Shown here piece by piece: positions 1-5,133 of a stretch of DNA of 9,683 nt (position 1 is its first letter; each line of letters starts with the position of its first letter). Position numbers and translations under genes: made by a program. Location: NCBI GenBank assembly GCA_034408875.1, contig JAWXCJ010000345.1, positions 1 to 9,683 on the forward strand, written 5' to 3'. This DNA comes from JANNHK01 sp034408875 (GTDB lineage Bacteria; Actinomycetota; Acidimicrobiia; IMCC26256; PALSA-610). Below the pieces are notes generated by a model. It was not told where the DNA came from, did no database searches, and saw nothing but the letters and a program-made list of their open reading frames with translations.

Positions 1-109
1 CTGCCCCACCGGCGTCATCATCCTCGGCAAAGTCACCGATCAATGGGCCGACGGCGACCCCAACGTACGCACCAACCGACACGGCTACGCCTACGGCGTC
101 CGGTTCTGA
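1..109 (+). CDS. 3' end of an unidentified gene (partial)
   Basis: The last 35 codons of a gene that begins left of the window, read from base 2 and ending in TGA at 107-109. Nearly every codon ends in C or G, which supports real coding. The visible tail begins CPTGVIILGKV and ends GYAYGVRF. I recognise no family: the CPTG start resembles the end of a ferredoxin-type cluster motif, but that is too little to call. Only 23 bases separate it from the next gene, which has its own strong ribosome binding site, so it is probably co-transcribed with the bc operon and could be related to respiration, but this is inference. Confidence 0.6.
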   Translation, partial: CPTGVIILGKVTDQWADGDPNVRTNRHGYAYGVRF

Positions 110-121
110 TCCGGAAGGCGT

Positions 122-127
122 AAGGAG
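122..127 (+). promoter_or_regulatory. Ribosome binding site fixing the qcrB GTG start
   Basis: AAGGAG lies five bases before the GTG at 133. It supports this GTG as the start of the cytochrome b N-terminal subunit, although the conserved b6 core begins only around residue 50. Confidence 0.75.
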
Positions 128-132
128 CTCGC

Positions 133-918
133 GTGGCGAACGGAAACGGTAACGGCAAGGGACCGAAGGTCCTGGAGCGACTCGGCGAGATCGGCGAGAA
201 GACGCGCGGGTCGCAGGCGTGGCAGTCGATCTTCCGGCCCGGCTCGATCTACCGCAAGGGTTACACCGACAGCCCTCGTAACCGCTCGTACGTGATCATG
301 AACAACGTGCTGTTCCACCTTCACCCGGTGAAGGTGAAGCGACACGCGGTGAAGGTCTCGTACACGCTGTGCCTCGGCGGCCTGTCGTTCTTCCTCTTCA
401 TCCTGTTGACGGTCACCGGCATCTTCTTGATGTTCTTCTACCGACCGACCGAAGCGCTCGCGTACGCCGACATCCAGCATCTCGAGACGGCGGTGACGTT
501 CGGTTCCCTTGTGCGCAACATGCACCGCTGGGGCGCGCACCTCATGGTGCTCAGCGTGTTCCTGCACATGGCCCGCGTCTTCTACCACGGCGCGTACAAG
601 TCGCCGCGAGAGTTCAACTGGGTGATCGGCATCATCCTGTTGCTGCTCACGCTGCTGTTGTCGTTCACCGGTTATCTGTTGCCGTGGGACCAGCTCTCAC
701 TCTGGGCGGTCACCGTCGGCACCAACATGATGGGCTACACACCCGTCTTCGGCGATCAGGTTCGGTTCGTGTTGCTCGGGTCGAAGGAGATCGGAGACGA
801 GACGCTTCTACGCTGGTATGTGCTCCATGTGTTGATGTTGCCATTCGTCATCGTAATCTTCATGGCTGTTCACTTCTGGCGCGTCCGCAAGGACGGCGGA
901 ATCTCCGGACCGCTCTAA
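133..918 (+). CDS. qcrB: Cytochrome b N-terminal subunit of the bc complex (b6-like)
   Basis: This 261-residue protein is the heme-b-bearing half of a split cytochrome b, acting in the membrane to oxidise quinol (probably menaquinol) and pass electrons across two b hemes. Four helices are visible at about 75-101, 127-150, 162-182 and 228-250. The heme ligand pairs are H131/H145 in helix B (RNMHRWGAH...FLHMARVF) and H232/H247 in helix D. The 14- and 15-residue spacings match b6 proteins, as do GYLLPWDQ after helix C and the C-terminal ISGPL. Cys80 in the helix-A motif CLGG aligns, from memory, with the b6 Cys that covalently holds the extra heme c_n. A basic, Gly/Asn-rich 50-residue N-terminus precedes the core. 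The subunit IV gene follows after 15 bases. Family assignment is firm; the symbol follows bacterial usage (petB-like is an alternative). Confidence 0.95.
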   Translation: MANGNGNGKGPKVLERLGEIGEKTRGSQAWQSIFRPGSIYRKGYTDSPRNRSYVIMNNVLFHLHPVKVKRHAVKVSYTLCLGGLSFFLFILLTVTGIFLMFFYRPTEALAYADIQHLETAVTFGSLVRNMHRWGAHLMVLSVFLHMARVFYHGAYKSPREFNWVIGIILLLLTLLLSFTGYLLPWDQLSLWAVTVGTNMMGYTPVFGDQVRFVLLGSKEIGDETLLRWYVLHVLMLPFVIVIFMAVHFWRVRKDGGISGPL

Positions 919-927
919 GGGAGGTGG
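917..927 (+). promoter_or_regulatory. Strong Shine-Dalgarno for the subunit IV gene
   Basis: AAGGGAGGTGG overlaps the TAA of the preceding gene and sits six bases before ATG 934. It is the best match to the 16S rRNA tail in the window, and it fixes the start so that the whole Ala-rich extension is translated. Confidence 0.8.
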
Positions 928-933
928 AAACGC

Positions 934-1785
934 ATGACTGACGTCCCCGAACATCTCCTGAAGCGAAGTCAGGAGCGCCGCAAGGCACTGGGCCTGCCCG
1001 TCGAGGGCGAGGACGCCGCGCCCGCGGAGGACGCCGCGCCCGCCGCGGCCGACGACACGCCCGCGGCCGACGACGCCCCCGAGGAAGCGGCACCCGCGGC
1101 CGACACCGGCGACGCGATCACCGAAGACAAGGGCGGTGTTCCCGCGCACCTGCTGGAACGGTCGCGCAAGCGCAAGGCCGCGCTCTCCGGTGGTGGCGGC
1201 GGTGAACCAGTGGCCGTCGGCGGAGGTGCCGCACCGCGTGCGGCCGCCGCGACTGCGGTGGCACCCGCGCCGTCGGGGACCGGTCCCGGTGGTCACACGC
1301 AGCGGCTGCTCACCGTCGTCAAGTCGGGTTCCATCCAGCAGGCGCGCGCCGAGGCCCAGGACAAGGTGCACGTGTGGCCGCACCTGCTCGCCATCGAATT
1401 CGCGGCGACGCTGTCGATCACCGCGCTCGTCACCGTGTTCTCCGCGTTGGTCAAGGCGCCGCTGCTGTCGCTCGCCGACACGAACCAGACGCCGAACCCC
1501 TCGAAGGCGCCGTGGTACTTCCTCGGCCTGCAGGAACTGCTGACGATGTTCCACCCGATGGTCGCGGGCGTGACGCTTCCCGGCGTTGCCCTCGGCCTGC
1601 TCATGATCACGCCGTACATCGACAAGAACCCATCGACCAAGCCCGGCGATCGCAAGTTCGCGATTGTCATGATGACGATCTTCCTGATGCTCTGGGCGGT
1701 CCTCGTCATGATCGGGTCGTTCTTCCGAGGACCCGGATTCAACTTCGTGTTCCCCTGGAACGACGGCATCTACTTCGAGTTGTAG
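934..1785 (+). CDS. Cytochrome b C-terminal subunit (subunit IV-like) with long N-terminal extension
   Basis: A 283-residue protein whose last 140 residues match subunit IV / the cytochrome b C-terminal domain, which completes the quinol-oxidation (Qo) pocket. Three helices lie at about 150-173, 202-226 and 242-264. The Qo loop reads NPSKAPWYFLGLQELL (188-203), so the PEWY motif of mitochondrial and b6f proteins is APWY, with a Glu shifted to QEL. Ahead of the core is a 145-residue low-complexity stretch rich in Ala, Pro, Asp and Glu, then Gly and Ala, which should be disordered and cytoplasmic if topology follows b6f subunit IV. It holds two copies of a 17-residue motif (4-20 and 69-85). A canonical subunit IV is about 160 residues, so the extension is the oddity. 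Its gene lies between the b6-like gene and the Rieske gene. The core identification is firm; the role of the extension is unknown. Confidence 0.93.
   Translation: MTDVPEHLLKRSQERRKALGLPVEGEDAAPAEDAAPAAADDTPAADDAPEEAAPAADTGDAITEDKGGVPAHLLERSRKRKAALSGGGGGEPVAVGGGAAPRAAAATAVAPAPSGTGPGGHTQRLLTVVKSGSIQQARAEAQDKVHVWPHLLAIEFAATLSITALVTVFSALVKAPLLSLADTNQTPNPSKAPWYFLGLQELLTMFHPMVAGVTLPGVALGLLMITPYIDKNPSTKPGDRKFAIVMMTIFLMLWAVLVMIGSFFRGPGFNFVFPWNDGIYFEL
943..993 (+). repeat. Protein-level repeat copy 1 (VPxHLLxRS motif)
   Basis: This encodes residues 4-20 of the subunit IV-like protein, VPEHLLKRSQERRKALG. Ten of 17 residues are identical to the copy at 1138-1188, and the rest are mostly polar or charged. 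It looks like a short basic amphipathic helix within otherwise disordered sequence. Confidence 0.8.
1009..1043 (+). repeat. 18-bp tandem repeat in the Ala/Pro/Asp linker
   Basis: The unit GAGGACGCCGCGCCCGC occurs at 1009-1025 and again at 1027-1043, encoding two copies of EDAAPA. Degenerate GCGGCCGACGAC-like units follow up to about 1078. This suggests that the linker grew by replication slippage. Confidence 0.75.
1138..1188 (+). repeat. Protein-level repeat copy 2 (VPxHLLxRS motif)
   Basis: This encodes residues 69-85, VPAHLLERSRKRKAALS, the partner of the copy at 943-993 and offset by 65 residues. The DNA has diverged more than the protein, which suggests an old duplication under selection rather than recent slippage. 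Confidence 0.8.
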
Positions 1786-1789
1786 GAGT
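1784..1789 (+). promoter_or_regulatory. Ribosome binding site for the Rieske gene
   Basis: AGGAGT overlaps the TAG of the subunit IV gene and ends eight bases before ATG 1798. It supports a start that includes the first transmembrane helix (residues 3-21) of the Rieske protein. Confidence 0.7.
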
Positions 1790-1797
1790 AAGCCCAC

Positions 1798-2637
1798 ATG
1801 GGCGTCGCTATAGCAGTCATCGCCATCCTCGCCGCCGCCGCGGTCTTGATCGTCGTCACGGCCAACCGTCACCGGTCGACGACCGGCGCGCTCTCGCGCG
1901 AGACGGTTGCGAAGGACCAGTCGGCGCCTTCGGGCGACATGGTTCCCGTCGGTGCGTCGAACACCGAACTCGAAGCCGAGGGCCGGACCCGGGCCGACGA
2001 CACGCGCGCCACGCGTGGACTCGCCCGGCGCCGCAGCAACGCAGTCGTCGAGTGGGAGCCGGTCGACGAAGACGAGATCGGCGTCTCGCGCCGGCAGTTC
2101 CTCAACCGCGCGCTGTTCGGCGCGGTCGGCATCTCGGCCGCGACGCTCGGCGCGGGCGTGCTCGCCTTCCTGTGGCCGACGGGAACGAGCGGCTTCGGCG
2201 GCAAGGTCAACGCCGGCAACCTCGACGACATCCTCGCCGAGATCGAAGCGAGCAAAGCACCGAAGTACGTGGCGAACGCGAAGACGTACCTCCAGCCGTT
2301 CCCCACGTCGGCGGTTTCGGCGGCCGAGAAGGTGTACCCACCCAACGTGCTCACGGGCATGGACAACGGCATCGTCGCCTTGTGGCAACGCTGCGTGCAC
2401 TTGGGCTGCAAGGTGCCGTGGTGCCAGACCTCGCAGTGGTTCGAGTGCCCGTGCCACGGTTCGAAGTACAACCGAGTCGGCGAGAAGAAGGACGGCCCGG
2501 CGCCGCGCGGGCTCGACCGTTTCCCGGTCTCCATCGACGGGGGCGATGTCATGATCGACACCGGCATCGTCGTACAGGGACCGCCGATCGGCACCGACAC
2601 GACCAAGCAACAACAGGAAGGTCCGGCGTGCATCTGA
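1798..2637 (+). CDS. qcrA: Rieske iron-sulfur subunit of the bc complex
   Basis: This 279-residue protein carries the [2Fe-2S] cluster that takes electrons from quinol at the Qo site and hands them to cytochrome c on the outer face. The cluster motifs are clear: C199-V-H201-L-G-C204 and C217-P-C219-H220-G-S. C199, H201, C217 and H220 should bind iron, and C204-C219 should form the usual disulfide. The two motifs are joined by a Trp/Cys-rich loop with an extra C209. There are two membrane segments: residues 3-21, then after a charged ~75-residue linker a second at about 105-126. The second is preceded by SRRQFLNR (97-104), a twin-arginine signal, consistent with Tat insertion of the folded domain as known for actinobacterial Rieske proteins. 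Those usually have three helices; two are seen here. The protein ends GPACI, with one more Cys. Family assignment is firm. Confidence 0.95.
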   Translation: MGVAIAVIAILAAAAVLIVVTANRHRSTTGALSRETVAKDQSAPSGDMVPVGASNTELEAEGRTRADDTRATRGLARRRSNAVVEWEPVDEDEIGVSRRQFLNRALFGAVGISAATLGAGVLAFLWPTGTSGFGGKVNAGNLDDILAEIEASKAPKYVANAKTYLQPFPTSAVSAAEKVYPPNVLTGMDNGIVALWQRCVHLGCKVPWCQTSQWFECPCHGSKYNRVGEKKDGPAPRGLDRFPVSIDGGDVMIDTGIVVQGPPIGTDTTKQQQEGPACI

Positions 2638-2657
2638 GGACCGTGAGGCCCTAGCGC

Positions 2658-4043
2658 ATGAACGTTCGTCTCCTTCTGATCGTTCTCAACGTGATCTGGA
2701 TCACCGCGCTCGCCGCGTACGTGATCTGGGCCGTGATCTCACCCAAGCGCGCCCGCGCCGAAGGCGAGCACACACCCGCGAACCAGACCGAGTTCCTCCC
2801 CGACGAAGACCTCGAAAGCCGACGACTCGAGCGCGTCCTCGGCTGGGCGTTGCTGTTCGGCGGCATCCTCGCGGTGGCCTTGCCGCTGTACTGGTTGCGC
2901 GAGCCGACCCGCCAGGAAGAGTCGATCGAGTACTTCGACGAAGGCGCGGCGGAACGGGGCAAGACACTGTACGCGCGGCCCGGCGGCGAGGGCTACGACA
3001 GCGTGCTCTCACTGCAGTGCGCGGGCTGCCACGGCGACGACGCGGCCGGCGGCGTGAAGACACAGATCATCGACATCGACGGCTCCGACGGCCCCGTCCC
3101 GCCGCAGCAATACAACTGGAAGGAGCCGGCGCTCAACACCGTGCTCCTCCGGTTCAGCGACGAAGAGGTCGCGAACGTCATCACGTTCGGCCGGCCGGGC
3201 ACGCCGATGCCCGCGTTCGGTCTCGCCGGTGACGGCGCCGAGAACGAGCAGACGATCAGCGACATCATCGAGTACCTGAAGGAAATCCAGCTCACGCCCG
3301 AGGAAGCGCGGGCTCAGGCCGACGAGGAACTCGCGGTGGCGCAAGAGCAGGCCGACAAGCAACTCGAGGACGCGGAGGCTGCGCTCGACGCCGCCGTCGT
3401 CGCGCGCGACGACGAGGCGGTCAAACTTCGCACGGCGCTCGACCGGCCTGACGCCGACGACACCGAAGTCCTCGCGGCGTGCGAAGAGATCGAGATCGCT
3501 CTCGAAGCGGGCGACGACAGCATCACGGCCGAAGATCGCGACGCGTGCAAGGACTACGTCGACGCAGTCGAAGCGGTCGACACCGCGGAACGCAACGTCG
3601 ACTGGGCCCAGACCTGGAAGGCCGGGCGCCAAGACGTGTCCGACGGTCAATACCTGTTCGAGTTGTTCTGCGCGCGCTGTCACACCGAAGGCTGGTCGGT
3701 CTTCGACCCGGCCGACCCCGACACCCGCCCGCTGCTCGGCGCACCGGGCGGAGGCGGCGGCGTCAGCGGAGGTATCGGCTTCAACCTGCGCGACGGTGCC
3801 GAGATCCGCCGGTTCGGCGCGGGCGAACAGGGCGACGAAGACTTGACCGGCTTCCAGGATCACGTCGACTTCATCACCGAGGGATCCGAAGCGAACAAGC
3901 CCTACGGACGGCTCGGGATCGGAAGCGGACGCATGCCCGGCTTCGGCGACATGCTCACCCAAGACCAGATCGCGTTGATCGTCGAATACGAACGCGACGG
4001 ACTCGACGACACGACGTACCCGACCGAGGAGGACGCGCCGTGA
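2658..4043 (+). CDS. Membrane-anchored diheme cytochrome c of the bc complex
   Basis: This 461-residue protein probably plays the QcrC role, passing electrons from the Rieske centre towards a terminal oxidase on the outer face. Two N-terminal helices (about 4-27 and 59-80) flank a basic loop, suggesting N-out topology with the rest outside. Cytochrome c domain 1 has C121-A-G-C124-H125 and probable axial M184 (GTPMPAFG). Domain 2 has C338-A-R-C341-H342 and probable axial M426 (GRMPGFG). Between the domains lies a highly charged Ala/Glu/Asp stretch (about 212-322) predicted by eye to be helical or coiled-coil, containing C275 and C297. A Gly-rich loop (363-373) interrupts domain 2. Actinobacterial qcrC normally precedes qcrA and qcrB; here the gene is downstream, so I leave the symbol blank. 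A weak GTGAGG site lies nine bases before the ATG, 20 bases after the Rieske stop. Confidence 0.9.
   Translation: MNVRLLLIVLNVIWITALAAYVIWAVISPKRARAEGEHTPANQTEFLPDEDLESRRLERVLGWALLFGGILAVALPLYWLREPTRQEESIEYFDEGAAERGKTLYARPGGEGYDSVLSLQCAGCHGDDAAGGVKTQIIDIDGSDGPVPPQQYNWKEPALNTVLLRFSDEEVANVITFGRPGTPMPAFGLAGDGAENEQTISDIIEYLKEIQLTPEEARAQADEELAVAQEQADKQLEDAEAALDAAVVARDDEAVKLRTALDRPDADDTEVLAACEEIEIALEAGDDSITAEDRDACKDYVDAVEAVDTAERNVDWAQTWKAGRQDVSDGQYLFELFCARCHTEGWSVFDPADPDTRPLLGAPGGGGGVSGGIGFNLRDGAEIRRFGAGEQGDEDLTGFQDHVDFITEGSEANKPYGRLGIGSGRMPGFGDMLTQDQIALIVEYERDGLDDTTYPTEEDAP
3291..3623 (+). other. Segment encoding the inter-heme helical insert
   Basis: Codons 212-322 of the diheme cytochrome c. 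The composition is Ala, Glu, Asp, Gln and Lys with heptad-like hydrophobic spacing (for example AVAQEQADKQLEDAEAAL), and there are few Gly or Pro outside a short DRPDADD turn. It appears to form two or three helices, with C275 and C297 placed so that a disulfide could pin them. Prediction is by eye. Confidence 0.55.
4026..4033 (+). promoter_or_regulatory. Ribosome binding site fixing the GTG start at 4040
   Basis: GAGGAGGA, inside the last codons of the cytochrome c gene, ends six bases before GTG 4040. The GTGA overlap (start 4040-4042, upstream TGA 4041-4043) suggests translational coupling. The same reading frame is open further upstream, but that part lies out of frame within the cytochrome c gene. 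Confidence 0.8.
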
Positions 4044-4855
4044 CCTCTTTGGGAATCTTGGCGTCGGAGTTGACGCACAAGACGTTGTGGAACCCGACGA
4101 TTCTCGGCGTGCTCGTCTTCCTGAGCGCGATCGGCTTGTTCTGCGGGTCCGTCTACCTGCTACTCGCCACGAACCTCGGTGCCCGGCTCGGGTTCCTGAT
4201 CTCGATCTCGTGTCTGTCGGGATTCATGGTGTTGCTCGCCAGCTTGTGGATCACGACGCAGACGCCGCTGAACAGCCCGAAAGGCATCCCGCCCGAATGG
4301 GAGGCGAAGGAGGTCGTCACCGACCTCGCCGACTCCGAGTTCGAGGCCGTGCGCTCCATCGCGGCCGACGGCAGGCGCGTCGAGAACGTCGAAGACCTGG
4401 GTGAGCTGCGCCCCGGCGCCGAAGCGGGGCTCGTGATCCCGACACCGGAGGGCGAGGAGGAGGTCGAGGTGCCGCCGACGGCCCGATTCGACACGGGCAC
4501 CGACTTCTTGACCGACTTCTCCGGCTTCGAGACGTTCCTGATCGGCGGCGGATCGCGCCGCATCTTCCAGCACGAACCGCAGTTCGCGGCGGTGCAGTTC
4601 TGCCCGAAGCTCGAAGTGGTGACGCCGCCGGGAGCGACGCCCGACGCGGCGGCGTGTGACCCGCTCGCACCCAAGGAATTCGTCGTGATGCAGTACAACT
4701 ACGGCTCGCTGCGCCAGCCACCGTGGATCTACTTCGCCGGCTCGCTCGTGATCTTCATCATCAGCCTGCTGTGCCTGCACTGGTACGAGCAGGACCAGCG
4801 GGCGCAACGCCGGCGCTCGACCGAGCTGGCGCCCGTCCCGACCCCAGGCGCGTAG
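4040..4855 (+). CDS. Unrecognised three-helix membrane protein of the bc operon
   Basis: A 271-residue protein that I cannot assign to a family. Two hydrophobic helices lie near the N-terminus (about 19-43 and 50-71), followed by a soluble domain of roughly 155 residues (73-227) and a third helix (229-248) with an RAQRRR-rich tail. Positive-inside logic puts the tail in the cytoplasm and the soluble domain outside. That domain is acidic, has an EGEEEVEVP stretch, and contains C188 and C206, which could form a disulfide; there is no CxxCH or other metal motif. It overlaps the cytochrome c gene by four bases and is followed after eight bases by a small membrane protein, so it belongs to the operon. 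It could be an extra bc-complex subunit, an assembly factor or a link to the oxidase. Coding is secure; function is unknown. Confidence 0.85.
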   Translation: MTSLGILASELTHKTLWNPTILGVLVFLSAIGLFCGSVYLLLATNLGARLGFLISISCLSGFMVLLASLWITTQTPLNSPKGIPPEWEAKEVVTDLADSEFEAVRSIAADGRRVENVEDLGELRPGAEAGLVIPTPEGEEEVEVPPTARFDTGTDFLTDFSGFETFLIGGGSRRIFQHEPQFAAVQFCPKLEVVTPPGATPDAAACDPLAPKEFVVMQYNYGSLRQPPWIYFAGSLVIFIISLLCLHWYEQDQRAQRRRSTELAPVPTPGA

Positions 4856-4858
4856 GAG
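4853..4858 (+). promoter_or_regulatory. Ribosome binding site for the 49-residue protein
   Basis: TAGGAG uses the stop codon of the preceding gene and ends five bases before ATG 4864. It is the main reason to choose this internal ATG over the longer open frame, which runs back inside the upstream gene. Confidence 0.75.
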
Positions 4859-4863
4859 CCGAC

Positions 4864-5013
4864 ATGATCGCTCAGCAGTTGATCGACGCCAGCGAACAGG
4901 GCGGCGAAGCGTTCCTTGCGTTCGCGATCATGGTGTTCCTGTTCGCCGGTTCGCTCTTCTACATGGACCACGTGCGGCGCCGGAACGAAGAGCGCCGCGA
5001 CCGCAACGAATAG
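4864..5013 (+). CDS. Small single-helix membrane protein (49 aa)
   Basis: A 49-residue protein with a short amphipathic, acidic N-terminus (MIAQQLIDASEQGGEAF), one hydrophobic helix (about 17-34, AFLAFAIMVFLFAGSLFYM) and a strongly charged tail (HVRRRNEERRDRNE). The basic tail suggests a cytoplasmic C-terminus. It has a good ribosome binding site and starts eight bases after the preceding stop, as the last gene of the bc operon. No family is recognised. Single-helix proteins of this size are common peripheral subunits of respiratory complexes (CcoQ and PetG/PetL/PetN types are analogies, not homologues), so a structural or assembly role is a reasonable inference. Confidence 0.75.
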   Translation: MIAQQLIDASEQGGEAFLAFAIMVFLFAGSLFYMDHVRRRNEERRDRNE

Positions 5014-5017
5014 CTTG

Positions 5018-5033
5018 GTCGGGTTCCGACTTT
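5018..5033 (+). terminator. Short hairpin followed by TTT after the bc operon
   Basis: GTCGG (5018-5022) and CCGAC (5026-5030) form a perfect five-base-pair stem with a GTT loop, followed by TTT, starting five bases after the last stop of the + strand operon. The stem and T-run are short for an intrinsic terminator, so this is a candidate only. Confidence 0.35.
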
Positions 5034-5050
5034 GCGGCGGCTGCGCCGCA
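5033..5050. terminator. GC-rich hairpin in the convergent intergenic region
   Basis: TGCGGCG (5033-5039) and CGCCGCA (5044-5050) form a perfect seven-base-pair stem with a four-base loop. There is no T-run on either strand. Placed between convergent operons, it could stop or stabilise transcripts from both sides. A further five-base-pair stem, GGAGA/TCTCC, lies at 5053-5070. Confidence 0.35.
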
Positions 5051-5133
5051 GTGGAGATCGTCACCTCTCCGGCGAGCTTCCTGCGCTCCTCCGTCGCTCC
5101 GGTCGCCGCATCATCCGAGCCGGCGAAAACGCG

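Noticed and set aside
1009..1078. Possible CRISPR-like or satellite repeat
   Set aside because: The 18-bp repeats are in frame within an Ala/Pro/Asp linker and have no spacers. They are coding slippage repeats.
808..2613. A 601-codon open frame on the minus strand
   Set aside because: It lies antisense to the subunit IV and Rieske genes, whose domains are unmistakable. The translation is Arg/Gly/Asp/His-rich with no domain, as expected of antisense frames in very GC-rich DNA.
2658..2930. Cytochrome oxidase subunit II (two N-terminal helices followed by a cytochrome c domain)
   Set aside because: The helix hairpin is similar in layout, but no CuA motif is present. Instead there are two CxxCH cytochrome c domains, and the operon is a bc complex.
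3009..3962. A 317-codon open frame on the minus strand
   Set aside because: Antisense to the diheme cytochrome c gene, whose two CxxCH motifs and axial Met residues are intact.
3479..4039. A longer upstream version of the three-helix protein
   Set aside because: The extension is Arg-rich out-of-frame sequence inside the cytochrome c gene. GTG 4040 has a strong ribosome binding site and directly precedes the hydrophobic N-terminus.
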